A stretch of DNA of 64,000 nt, taken from positions 1 through 64,000 of the forward strand of contig NZ_JMLE01000020.1 of NCBI RefSeq assembly GCF_000685965.1, written 5' to 3'. Shown here in pieces: positions 16,031 to 24,818 of this stretch. The notes below the pieces were generated by a model. That model made no database searches. It saw only the letters and a list, made by a program, of their open reading frames with translations, and had not been told where the DNA came from. Source of the stretch: Arthrobacter sp. UNC362MFTsu5.1. Its GTDB lineage: Bacteria; Actinomycetota; Actinomycetes; Actinomycetales; Micrococcaceae. The translations under genes were made by a program, and so were the position numbers. Every line of letters begins with the position of its first letter. Within the stretch, counting starts at the first letter, position 1.

Positions 16031-17197
16031 CTAGCTGGAGTAGGCGCTGTTTTCGTGGACGTAGTCGTGCGTGAGGTCGTTGGTCCAGATCGTTGCCTCG
16101 GCGTCGCCGGCCTGGAGGTCGATCTCAACAAGGACTTCCCGCGGTTCCAGGTCCACCAGGCTGCGGTCCTCGCCGATGGATCCGTTCCGGCAGATCTGCA
16201 CGCCGTTCATGGAAACGTTCAGCTGGTCCGGCTCGAACGCGGCGTCAGTGGTGCCGACGGCGGAGAGCACGCGGCCCCAGTTGGGGTCCTTGCCGAAAAT
16301 GGCCGTCTTGAAGAGGTTGGAGCGGGCCACGGCCCGGCTCACGATCTCCGCGTCCTTCTCGCTGGCCGCGTTGAACGTGCGGATGGCGATGTCATGGCTG
16401 GAGCCCTCGGCGTCGCCGATCAGCTTGCGGGCCAGTTCGGCGCAGACCTGCGTCAGCCCGGCACCGAAGTCCTTGGCCGAGGGCACGGCCCCGGATGCGC
16501 CGGAAGCGAGGAGCACCACGGTGTCGTTGGTGGACATGCAGCCGTCCGAGTCCGCCCGGTCAAAGGTGACGCGCGTGGCATCGCGGAGGACGACGTCGAG
16601 CATTTCCGGCTGGACTTCCGCATCGGTGGTGATGACCACGAGCATGGTGGCCAGCCCGGGAGCAAGCATGCCGGCACCCTTGGCCATGCCGCCGATGGTG
16701 TATTCGTTGCCTTCGGCGTCCTTGCCAGTGAACACGGCTTCCTTGGACACCGAGTCGGTGGTCATGATGGCCGTGGCCGCGGCCGGGCCGCCGTCAGCGC
16801 TGAGGGCGGCGTTGGCGGCGCTGATGCCCGGGATGATCTTGTCCATGGGCAGCTGCTCGCCGATCAGGCCGGTGGAGCAGACAAAGATGTCCGTGGCCGA
16901 GACGCCCAGGGCTTCGGCGGTCTTTTCAGCAGTGGTGTGGGTGTTCTGGAAGCCCTGCGGGCCGGTGCAGGCGTTGGCGCCGCCGGAGTTGAGGATCACG
17001 GCGTCGACCCGGCCGTCCTTCACCACCTCGCGGGACCAGTGCACCGGTGCTGCGGCCACGCGGTTGGACGTGAACACGGCGGCTGCGGCCTTGGAGGGGC
17101 CGTCGTTGACAACCAGGGCAAGGTCCGGATTCCCGGACGCCTTCAGGCCGGCTTTAACGCCGGCGGCGCGGAATCCCTTGGGGGCGGTAACGGTCAC
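16031..17197 (-). CDS. argJ: bifunctional glutamate N-acetyltransferase / ornithine acetyltransferase
   Basis: Recycles the acetyl group from N-acetylornithine to glutamate; the monofunctional versus bifunctional state cannot be read from sequence. It is an Ntn-type autoprocessing enzyme: the self-cleavage/nucleophile Thr184 lies in LAPGLATMLVV, and the oxyanion STGLIGEQLP is at 108-117. The 388 aa start at GTG 17197, in a GTGA overlap with the argC stop; upstream in-frame codons overlap argC and are not used. No argA was seen, as expected when ArgJ makes acetylglutamate. Confidence 0.95.
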   Translation of the reverse strand: MTVTAPKGFRAAGVKAGLKASGNPDLALVVNDGPSKAAAAVFTSNRVAAAPVHWSREVVKDGRVDAVILNSGGANACTGPQGFQNTHTTAEKTAEALGVSATDIFVCSTGLIGEQLPMDKIIPGISAANAALSADGGPAAATAIMTTDSVSKEAVFTGKDAEGNEYTIGGMAKGAGMLAPGLATMLVVITTDAEVQPEMLDVVLRDATRVTFDRADSDGCMSTNDTVVLLASGASGAVPSAKDFGAGLTQVCAELARKLIGDAEGSSHDIAIRTFNAASEKDAEIVSRAVARSNLFKTAIFGKDPNWGRVLSAVGTTDAAFEPDQLNVSMNGVQICRNGSIGEDRSLVDLEPREVLVEIDLQAGDAEATIWTNDLTHDYVHENSAYSS

Positions 17198-18225
17198 GGG
17201 GCAACTCCCTGCAGGTTGAGGCCGGCGGTTTCCGCCAGGCCAAGGGCGATATTCATGGACTGCACGGCGCCGCCGGCCGTCCCCTTGGTCAGGTTGTCGA
17301 TGGCGCAGGTGACAATAACGCGGCCGGTGTGCGCGTCGAAAGCCAGCTGCATCACGGCGTGGTTGGAGCCCTGCACGGACTTGGTGGCGGGCCACTGGCC
17401 TTCGGGGAGCAGGTGCACGAACGGTTCGTCGTCGTACGCTTCTTCCCAGGCGGCGCGCAGCTCTGCCGCCGTGACACCGGGCTTCACCCGGGCGGTTGCC
17501 GTGGTGAGGATGCCGCGGCTCATCGGCGCGAGGGTGGGCGTGAAGGACACCGTCACGGCTTCGCCCGCGGCGTTGCCCAGGCCCTGCTCGATCTCGGGGG
17601 TGTGCCGGTGGCCGCCGCCCACGCCGTAGGGGCTCATCGACCCCATGACCTCGGAGCCAATGAGGTTCACTTTCGCGGCTTTCCCGGCACCCGAGGTGCC
17701 CGAGGCAGAGACGATCACGACGTCGTCGGGCTGGAGGAGACCCGCGGCGAAGCCGGGCGTAAGGGCCAGCAGGGACGACGTCGGGTAGCAGCCCGGTACG
17801 GCGATCCGTTTGGCGCCCTTGAGCTTTTCCCGCTGGCCGGGCAGCTCAGGGAGCCCGTAGGGCCAGGTTCCGGCGTGCGCGGAGCCGTAGAACTTTTCCC
17901 AGGCTGCGGGATCTTCCAGCCGGTGGTCCGCACCAGCGTCGATCACCACCGTGCCGTCGGGCAGCTGGGCCGCGATCTCGGCAGACGCCCCGTGCGGGAG
18001 CGCCAGGAACACCACGTCGTGGCCGGAGAGGTTCTCCACCGTGGTGTCTTCAAGGATGCGGCTGGCCAGACCATGGAGATGCGGCTGCAATTCGCCTAGT
18101 CTTGAACCGGCGTTGCTGTGTGCTGTGATGGCGCCGATGGTGACGTCGGGGTGCCCGGCCAGAAGGCGAAGCACCTCACCGCCGGCGTAACCGCTGGCAC
18201 CGGAAACGGCAACAGAAATAGTCAT
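17194..18225 (-). CDS. argC: N-acetyl-gamma-glutamyl-phosphate reductase
   Basis: NADPH-dependent reduction of N-acetylglutamyl phosphate. Rossmann N-terminus VAVSGASGYAGGEVLRLL; catalytic Cys in AVPGCYPTSS (near 145); catalytic His in GVGGGHRHTPE; 343 aa. First gene of the eight-gene arg operon. ATG 18225 has no Shine-Dalgarno and sits 7 nt after TATAGT, so the transcript is probably leaderless and the start doubles as the operon transcription start. Confidence 0.97.
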   Translation of the reverse strand: MTISVAVSGASGYAGGEVLRLLAGHPDVTIGAITAHSNAGSRLGELQPHLHGLASRILEDTTVENLSGHDVVFLALPHGASAEIAAQLPDGTVVIDAGADHRLEDPAAWEKFYGSAHAGTWPYGLPELPGQREKLKGAKRIAVPGCYPTSSLLALTPGFAAGLLQPDDVVIVSASGTSGAGKAAKVNLIGSEVMGSMSPYGVGGGHRHTPEIEQGLGNAAGEAVTVSFTPTLAPMSRGILTTATARVKPGVTAAELRAAWEEAYDDEPFVHLLPEGQWPATKSVQGSNHAVMQLAFDAHTGRVIVTCAIDNLTKGTAGGAVQSMNIALGLAETAGLNLQGVAP

Positions 18226-18275
18226 GGAAACGACTATACAGCAAGACTATGCATAGAACCCGATATTTATGCATG
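18226..18275 (-). promoter_or_regulatory. argC promoter with tandem ArgR-box-like operators
   Basis: Minus strand: -10 TATAGT (18233-18238) followed by 7 nt and ATG. Two ArgR-box-like sites start TGCATAAATAT and TGCATAGTCTTGC (about 18258-18275 and 18239-18256), each close to the actinobacterial form TGCATRWWYATGCA. The two TGCAT starts are 20 bp apart, nearly two helical turns, and the proximal site abuts the -10. This suits ArgR-arginine repression of the operon. Confidence 0.65.
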
Positions 18276-18314
18276 CGCTGGCACCTGCGCCCGTTCAAGC
18301 GCTGATCCCCGCTC

Positions 18315-18356
18315 ACGCTCACGCTCGCGTCAAGCCCGCATTGCGAGCGTCAGCGT
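18315..18356. repeat. inverted repeat upstream of the desaturase gene
   Basis: Arms ACGCTCACGCTCGC (18315-18328) and GCGAGCGTCAGCGT (18343-18356) pair 13/14 across a 14-nt spacer. A TATGCT -10-like hexamer starts at the last base of the right arm. It lies in the 214-bp region between divergent argC and the desaturase and could be an operator or a 5' hairpin. Confidence 0.6.
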
Positions 18357-18439
18357 ATGCTTGGAGAAGGGTGATCCTGACCGCGCGGTCCGAATGTCGG
18401 CTGCAGCGTTGCCCGTAACAGTTACGAGGCCCCGAGTCC

Positions 18440-19528
18440 ATGACCCCCACCACTACTTCGGAGCGCCCGCAGACGCGTGTCCGGCAGCCCAACCAGGTTG
18501 TCCTGAGCTATTCCGAACTCCTCAAGACCGTCAAGGCCGCCGGCCTGCTCGAACGACGCGTCGGGTTCTACATCACGGTCTTCTCCGTCCTGGTGCTCCT
18601 GATGACGGCCGCCTGGTTCGGCTTCGCACTCATCGGTGACAGCTGGTTCCAGCTCCTCATCGCCGCCGCCATCGGCATCCTCTGCACGCAGCTGAGCTTC
18701 CTGGCGCACGAAGCCGGGCACCGCCAGATCTTCGCCTCCCGCCGCGCCAACGACTGGGCCGCCAGGCTGCTGGCCACGTCAGTCGCCGGCATGAGCTACT
18801 CCTGGTGGGAGCAGAAGCACGGCGCCCACCACAACCACCCGAACGTCATTTCCAAGGATCCCGACATCGCGCCCGGACCCATCGCCTTCCACACGGAAGC
18901 GGTGGCAGACCGGAAGGGACGGTTCGCCTTCCTGACCCGCAAGCAGGGCTGGTTCTTCTTCCCGCTGCTGTTCCTGGTGGGCCTCGGCCTGCAGATCGAT
19001 TCGGTCAAGTTCGTCTTCCGCCGCGCAAAGGTCACACACCGCTGGGTTGAACTTCCAATCCTCCTGGCCCGCCTAAGCCTGCTGCCCGTCCTCACGTTCA
19101 CTTTCCTGCCGTGGGGTATGGCATTGGCGTTCATCGGAGTCCAGCTCGCTGTCTTCGGTTTCTACATGGGCGCTTCCTTCGCCCCGAACCACAAGGGCAT
19201 GCCGGTCCTGCCGGCGGACAGCCGCGTGGACTTCTTCAGCCGCCAGGTGCTGACTTCCCGGAACATCTCCGGCGGCCGTTTCATGGACATCCTGATGGGC
19301 GGACTCAACCGCCAGGCCGAACACCACCTCTTCCCGGACATGGCCCGCCCGCAGCTGGACAAGGCCGCCGTGATCGTCCGGGAGTTCTGCGCCAAGCACC
19401 AGGTCCCCTACACGGAGACCACCCTGCTGCAGTCCTACGGCATCATCGTCCGCTACCTCAACGACGTGGGCCTCAGCGCCGGGCGGCACTTCGAGTGCCC
19501 CATGGCCACGGTGACCCGCCGCTACTAG
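18440..19528 (+). CDS. membrane fatty acid desaturase
   Basis: Di-iron acyl desaturase of the DesA/linoleoyl-CoA desaturase type, inserting cis double bonds into membrane acyl chains. Three His boxes are intact: HEAGH at 90-94, HGAHHNHP (about 127-134) and QAEHHLFP (about 292-299). Hydrophobic helices lie at about 43-63, 68-90, 165-185 and 205-235. The 362 aa start at ATG 18440, about 80 nt after a candidate -10. Divergent from argC; ends in a strong hairpin. The regiospecificity cannot be inferred. Confidence 0.92.
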   Translation: MTPTTTSERPQTRVRQPNQVVLSYSELLKTVKAAGLLERRVGFYITVFSVLVLLMTAAWFGFALIGDSWFQLLIAAAIGILCTQLSFLAHEAGHRQIFASRRANDWAARLLATSVAGMSYSWWEQKHGAHHNHPNVISKDPDIAPGPIAFHTEAVADRKGRFAFLTRKQGWFFFPLLFLVGLGLQIDSVKFVFRRAKVTHRWVELPILLARLSLLPVLTFTFLPWGMALAFIGVQLAVFGFYMGASFAPNHKGMPVLPADSRVDFFSRQVLTSRNISGGRFMDILMGGLNRQAEHHLFPDMARPQLDKAAVIVREFCAKHQVPYTETTLLQSYGIIVRYLNDVGLSAGRHFECPMATVTRRY

Positions 19529-19585
19529 GCGCCGCCGCCGGCGCCCAGCCGCTTACGGGGCGAGCCCCCTGATCCACGTTTGACC

Positions 19586-19618
19586 CGAAGTGACGGCCGG
19601 TTACCGGCCGTCACTTCG
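19586..19618 (+). terminator. hairpin terminator of the desaturase gene
   Basis: Perfect 15-bp stem (CGAAGTGACGGCCGG and its complement) with a 3-nt TTA loop, 57 nt after the desaturase stop. The following TCGTTGG is a weak T-tract. Confidence 0.7.
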
Positions 19619-19690
19619 TCGTTGGCGGCGGTGTCCCTAGGATGGTTCCTGTATCCGGGCCTGGAAATCCCAGCCCAGGGAAGGAGACAC

Positions 19691-20656
19691 ATGATGCACG
19701 CAATTGTGGCCCGCCAGGCAGGCGGACCCGACGTCCTGGAACTGGCCGAGGTGGAGCGCCCGGTACCGGGTCCCCGCCAGCTGCTGGTCAAGGTGTCAGC
19801 CACCGGCGTGAACTTCATTGACACCTACAAGCGCAGCGGCACTTACAAAGTGGCCTATCCGTTTACCCCGGGTTCCGAGGCAGCCGGCACCGTGGAGGAA
19901 ATCGGCGACGGCGTCACCGTGTTCTCCCCGGGCGACCGCGTGGCCACCGCCGAAGGCGCCAACTGCTACGCCGGCTACATCCTGGTGGACGAGGACAAAG
20001 CGCTGCCGGTCCCCCGCGGCGTGGACGATTTCACCGCTGCCGCCCTCCCGCTCCAGGGAATTACGGCGCACTACCTGATCAATTCCTCGTTCCGGGTGGA
20101 ACCCGGCCACACCATCCTGCTCCACGCCGGGGCCGGCGGCGTGGGACTGCTGGCCATTCAACTGCTCAAGGCTAAGGGGGCCCGGGTCGTCACCACCGTC
20201 TCCACCGATGACAAGGCGAAGCTGGCCCGCGAAGCCGGCGCCGATCATGTCATCCCCTACGAGGGCTTCTCCGCCAAAGTCCGGGAGCTGACCGACGGCA
20301 CCGGAGCGGATGCGGTGTACGACGGCGTCGGGAAGGACACGTTCGACGGTTCCCTCTCCGCGCTGCGCGTCCGCGGCACGCTGGTTCTTTTCGGTGCCGC
20401 TTCCGGCCCCGTTCCGCCGTTCGATCCGCAGCGGCTTAACGCCGGCGGCTCGCTGTACCTGACCCGACCCACCATCAACCACTTCCTCCGCAACGCCCAG
20501 GAACGCCGCTGGCGCTCGGACGAGGTCTTCGCAGCAGCTGCAGACGGGAGCCTCAAGGTCCGGATCGGCGGCCGCTACGACCTTGCCCACGCTGCCCGGG
20601 CACACGACGACCTGGAACAGCGCCGGACCACCGGCAAGATCATCCTCGTCCCCTGA
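19691..20656 (+). CDS. NADPH:quinone oxidoreductase (zeta-crystallin/QOR type)
   Basis: Zinc-free medium-chain dehydrogenase that reduces quinones with NADPH. Family features: ATGVNFIDTYKRSGTYK near the N-terminus, PLQGITAHYL, and the nucleotide-binding HAGAGGVGLLAIQLLKA; it ends TGKIILVP as in other QORs. AAGGAG lies 4 nt before ATG 19691 and 7 nt before a second ATG at 19694, so the real start may be the second one (320 aa). It stands alone between the desaturase terminator and the NRPS gene. Confidence 0.92.
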   Translation: MMHAIVARQAGGPDVLELAEVERPVPGPRQLLVKVSATGVNFIDTYKRSGTYKVAYPFTPGSEAAGTVEEIGDGVTVFSPGDRVATAEGANCYAGYILVDEDKALPVPRGVDDFTAAALPLQGITAHYLINSSFRVEPGHTILLHAGAGGVGLLAIQLLKAKGARVVTTVSTDDKAKLAREAGADHVIPYEGFSAKVRELTDGTGADAVYDGVGKDTFDGSLSALRVRGTLVLFGAASGPVPPFDPQRLNAGGSLYLTRPTINHFLRNAQERRWRSDEVFAAAADGSLKVRIGGRYDLAHAARAHDDLEQRRTTGKIILVP

Positions 20657-20747
20657 TCCGGCCAAATCCCCTGATCCGGTAAACAAGGCGTGAACCTCCG
20701 GCGAACTGCGACACCTTTTGTTCATCTTGTGCGGAAAGAATCACCCC

Positions 20748-23700
20748 GTGACTGAACTACCGCAAGCTCCCGGAACCGCGCCGGCGCCAGAGACCGGCCT
20801 CCTGGAAGGAAGCACGGAAGGAAGCACGGAAGGACGCACTGCCCGTCCAGGCGTCCGGAACGTGTATCTGCCGCAGCTGCCGGGCGGCGCCGCGGCGCCG
20901 CCCGAGCGGACGCTGATCGACATCCTCGAGGAGACGGCCCGCACATATCCGGAAGCCTCGGCCCTGGACGACGGCCGCCGGCGCCTGAGTTACGCCCAGC
21001 TGATGTCGGAAGTCAGGGCCACGGCGCGTGAGCTTCATCTCGCGGGCCTCGGCGCCGGCGACAAGATCGGCGTGCGGATCCCCTCCGGCACCAACCGGCT
21101 TTACGTGTCGATCCTGGCCATCCTTCTGATCGGGGCGGCATACGTGCCAGTGGATGCCGATGATCCCGATGAGCGTGCCAAGCTGGTGTTCAGCGAGGCC
21201 CGCGTGGCCGCCATCGTCCGGGCGGACGGCGAGATCGTCACGGACAGCAAGCGTCCGCGGCCGTTCCCGCACCCGCGGATGCCCCAGGCCGACGACGACT
21301 CCTGGGTGATCTTCACGTCCGGTTCCACAGGTACACCCAAGGGCGTCGCCGTGCAGCACAGGTCCTCGGCCGCCTTCGTGGATGCCGAAGCCCGGATCTT
21401 CCTGCAGGACGAACCCATCGGTCCCCAGGACCGGGTCCTGGCCGGACTATCCGTGGCGTTCGACGCTTCCTGCGAAGAGATGTGGCTGGCCTGGCGCTAC
21501 GGCGCCTGCCTCGTCCCCGCTCCCCGGTCCCTGGTCCGGACCGGAATGGACCTCGGTCCGTGGCTGATCAGCCACGGCATCACCGTGGTGTCCACGGTGC
21601 CCACCCTCGCCGCGCTGTGGCCGGCCGAAGCGCTGGAGAACGTGCGGCTGCTGATTTTCGGCGGCGAGGCCTGCCCGCCGGAGCTCGCGGAGCGGCTCGC
21701 CGTCGACGGCCGGGAAGTGTGGAACACCTACGGGCCGACCGAAGCCACAGTGGTGGCCTGCGCGGCACCGCTTGGCACACCCGGGCCCGTCCGGATCGGC
21801 CTGCCGCTCGATGGCTGGGACATTGCCGTGGTTGATTCTTCCGGCGTTCCGGTGGCGGAGGGCGAGGTGGGTGAGCTGATCATCGGCGGGGTGGGGCTTG
21901 CCCGGTACCTTGACCCCGCCAAGGATGCGGAAAAGTACGCGCCGATGCCGTCCCTCGGCTGGGCCCGGGCGTACCGGTCCGGAGACCTGGTCCGCTACGA
22001 AGCGGCCGGCCTCGTGTTCATGGGGCGCGCGGATGAACAGGTGAAGCTCGGTGGCCGGCGCATTGAACTCGGTGAGATCGACGCCGCGCTGCAGGCGCTG
22101 CCTGATATTGCCGGCGCAGCGGCCGCTGTCCGTACGACGGCGGCCGGGAACCAGATCCTGGTGGGTTACCTTGCGCCTGCGGGCACCGCGGAAATCGACC
22201 TGGCCGCCGCCCGTGAACGGCTGGGGGCCAGCCTTCCGGCCGCGCTCATCCCGCTCCTGACCGTGGTGGAGTCCCTGCCCACCAAAACCAGCGGAAAAGT
22301 TGACCGCCATGCCCTGCCCTGGCCGTTGGCAGGAGCAGGGGCGGCCGACGCGGACAACGCCCCGCTGAACCTGCCGGACGACGCCGGCTGGATCGTGGAG
22401 CAGTGGGGCAGCGTGCTGGGAACACCGGCGTCGAGCCTGGACGCGGACTTCTTTGCCCACGGCGGAGGATCCCTGGCCGCAGCACAGCTCGTGTCTGCCC
22501 TGCGTGTCCGCTACCCCACCATCACGGTGGCCGACATTTACGCCACACCCCGCGTGGGCGCGCTCATCGATGCCGCCCGGCAGTCATTGCCTGAGGGGGC
22601 AGCCGGGCCGGCGCCGGAACGGAACGTCCGCCCCACGGCCCTGAAATCGCAGGTCTTCCAGACACTGATGGGTGTCCCGTTGCACATCCTGGTGGGCATG
22701 CGCTGGCTGACCTACGTGATGGTGGCCAACAACCTCCTGGCGGCCTTCGCCGGCTTCACGGCGGCTCCGGTTGTTTCCTGGTGGTGGGTGGCGGCGTCGT
22801 GGCTGGTGTTCGTGAGCCCGGCCGGGCGGATGGCGCTCTCTGTGCTTGCCGCCAGGACCCTGCTGAGGCGCGTGGTTCCCGGCACCTACCCCAGGTCCGG
22901 CAAGGTACACCTGCGGCTATGGCTGGCGGAGCAGATCCAGGACCTGTCCGGCGCCATCAGCCTGGCAAGTGCCCCCTGGGTGCCCTACTATGCGAAGGCC
23001 CTCGGATCGAAAATCGGCAATGATGTCCAGCTCCACTCGCTGCCGCCGGTCACCGGAATGCTTTCGCTGGGGCGCGGCAGCAACATCGAACCTGAGGTGG
23101 ACCTCTCCGGCTGGTGGATCGACGGTGATACCGTCCACATCGGCCGGGTGCATGTCGGAGCGGGTGCCACCGTGGGTGCCCGCAGCACCCTCATGCCCGG
23201 AGCCAGTATCGGCGCCGGGGCGCAGGTGGAGCCGGGATCGGCGGTCCTCGGAAAGGTCAAGGCCGGGCAACTGGTGTCCGGCTCCCCCGCCGAGCGGATC
23301 GGCAAGGCCAAACAGGCATGGCCGGACACGCCGCCGGCGCACGCGCTGATCGGGCGGCTATGGTTCGCGGCGTTCGCTGCAGCCTCAGCGGTCCTGGCCA
23401 CCATCCCCCTGCTGTCCGCAGCAGCCGGGGCGTTCGTGGTGTTCCTGTTCATCCGCGGCAGCGAATCGCTGACGGCCGCCCTCCCCCAGGTCCTTACCTC
23501 ACTGCCGCTGGCGGCCCTCACCTGGTTCGCCGCCAACCTCCTGCTGATCCTTGCCACCACCCGCCTGCTGGGCGTCGGACTCAAGGAAGGCTACTTCAGG
23601 GTGCGGAGCCGGATCGGCTGGCAGGTGTGGGCCACCGAACGCGTCCTGGACCTGGCCCGGGATGTCCTGTTTCCCATCTACGCCAGCCTTTTCACCCCGG

Positions 23701-24767
23701 TCTGGCTCCGCCTGCTGGGGGCCAAGGTGGGCAAGAACGTGGAGGCCTCCACCGTCCTCCTGCTCCCCAAAATGACAACCGTGGGCGAAGGCGCCTTCCT
23801 CGCGGACGACACCATGGTGGCCTCCTACGAACTGGGCGGCGGCTGGATGAGGATTGCCCCCGCCAAGATCGGAAAGCGCTCCTTCCTGGGCAACTCCGGG
23901 ATGACGGGGGCCGGACGAAGCGTGCCCAAGAACTCGCTGGTTGCTGTCCTGTCCGCGACTCCTGCCAAAGCCAAATCAGGCACCTCCTGGCTGGGCAGTC
24001 CCCCGGTCCGGCTGCGCCGCACGGCTATCGCCACCGACAACACCCTGACGTTCCAGCCTCCACTGCGGCTGAAGCTGGCACGCGCCCTGTGGGAACTCTG
24101 CCGGTTCATTCCCGTGGTGCTCACCGTCGGCCTGGCCGCCGGCGTCATGCTCGCGTTCGACTGGCTCGCTTCGGCGTGGGGCTACGGTATCGCGGCGCTG
24201 CTGGGCGGCATCGTGGTCCTCATCGCCGGTGCCACAGCCGCCGCCAGCGCGGTGGCCGCCAAGTGGCTGCTGGTGGGCAGGATCAAGCCCGGCGAGCATG
24301 CCCTGTGGAGTTCCTTCATCTGGCGGAACGAAGTAGTGGATACCTTCATCGAAATGGTGAGCGCACCGTGGTTCGCCCGCTCGGCCTCGGGTACTCCGGC
24401 CCTCGTGTGGTGGCTGCGCGGGCTCGGTGCGAAAATCGGCCGCGGCACGTGGTGCGAGAGCTACTGGCTGCCGGAAGCGGACCTTGTCACGCTGGGCGAA
24501 AGTTCAACGGTCAACCGCGGCTGTGTCGTCCAGACCCACCTCTTCCACGACCGGATCATGAGCATTGACACTGTTACGCTCGAAGACGGAGCCACCATGG
24601 GCCCACATGGCGTCATCCTCCCGCGGGCACGCATCGCGAAGGGCGGCACGGTGGGCCCGGCATCCTTGGTCATGCGCGGGGAAACAGTTCCGGCAGCGAC
24701 GTATTGGATGGGCAATCCGGTCAGCCCCTGGGCGGGCCCGGCAGTGCCGGCCCGGCGGCTCAAGTAG
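20748..24767 (+). CDS. Pls/PosA-family single-module membrane NRPS (poly-amino-acid synthetase)
   Basis: About 1339-aa synthetase. Order: adenylation domain (about 50-510; SGSTGTPKGVA, YGPTEATV, RSGDLVRY, TKTSGKVDR), carrier domain with phosphopantetheine Ser575 in HGGGSL, then membrane helices alternating with three left-handed-beta-helix/condensation-like segments (SIGAGAQVEPGS; FLGNSGMTGAG; GATMGPHGVILPRA). This is the architecture of Streptomyces epsilon-poly-lysine synthetase Pls: one module polymerising one amino acid at the membrane. By eye the pocket reads D-A-E-S-I-G-T-V-V-K; acidic position 239 suggests a basic side chain. GTG 20748 follows GGAAAG; a TTG at 20718 is less likely. An M1 peptidase and a PPTase follow. 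The product is unknown. Confidence 0.88.
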   Translation: MTELPQAPGTAPAPETGLLEGSTEGSTEGRTARPGVRNVYLPQLPGGAAAPPERTLIDILEETARTYPEASALDDGRRRLSYAQLMSEVRATARELHLAGLGAGDKIGVRIPSGTNRLYVSILAILLIGAAYVPVDADDPDERAKLVFSEARVAAIVRADGEIVTDSKRPRPFPHPRMPQADDDSWVIFTSGSTGTPKGVAVQHRSSAAFVDAEARIFLQDEPIGPQDRVLAGLSVAFDASCEEMWLAWRYGACLVPAPRSLVRTGMDLGPWLISHGITVVSTVPTLAALWPAEALENVRLLIFGGEACPPELAERLAVDGREVWNTYGPTEATVVACAAPLGTPGPVRIGLPLDGWDIAVVDSSGVPVAEGEVGELIIGGVGLARYLDPAKDAEKYAPMPSLGWARAYRSGDLVRYEAAGLVFMGRADEQVKLGGRRIELGEIDAALQALPDIAGAAAAVRTTAAGNQILVGYLAPAGTAEIDLAAARERLGASLPAALIPLLTVVESLPTKTSGKVDRHALPWPLAGAGAADADNAPLNLPDDAGWIVEQWGSVLGTPASSLDADFFAHGGGSLAAAQLVSALRVRYPTITVADIYATPRVGALIDAARQSLPEGAAGPAPERNVRPTALKSQVFQTLMGVPLHILVGMRWLTYVMVANNLLAAFAGFTAAPVVSWWWVAASWLVFVSPAGRMALSVLAARTLLRRVVPGTYPRSGKVHLRLWLAEQIQDLSGAISLASAPWVPYYAKALGSKIGNDVQLHSLPPVTGMLSLGRGSNIEPEVDLSGWWIDGDTVHIGRVHVGAGATVGARSTLMPGASIGAGAQVEPGSAVLGKVKAGQLVSGSPAERIGKAKQAWPDTPPAHALIGRLWFAAFAAASAVLATIPLLSAAAGAFVVFLFIRGSESLTAALPQVLTSLPLAALTWFAANLLLILATTRLLGVGLKEGYFRVRSRIGWQVWATERVLDLARDVLFPIYASLFTPVWLRLLGAKVGKNVEASTVLLLPKMTTVGEGAFLADDTMVASYELGGGWMRIAPAKIGKRSFLGNSGMTGAGRSVPKNSLVAVLSATPAKAKSGTSWLGSPPVRLRRTAIATDNTLTFQPPLRLKLARALWELCRFIPVVLTVGLAAGVMLAFDWLASAWGYGIAALLGGIVVLIAGATAAASAVAAKWLLVGRIKPGEHALWSSFIWRNEVVDTFIEMVSAPWFARSASGTPALVWWLRGLGAKIGRGTWCESYWLPEADLVTLGESSTVNRGCVVQTHLFHDRIMSIDTVTLEDGATMGPHGVILPRARIAKGGTVGPASLVMRGETVPAATYWMGNPVSPWAGPAVPARRLK

Positions 24768-24818
24768 CTCCCGCACGGCCAGCCCGGCTCCGACCATCCG
24801 CAATACGAAGGCCAGTTT

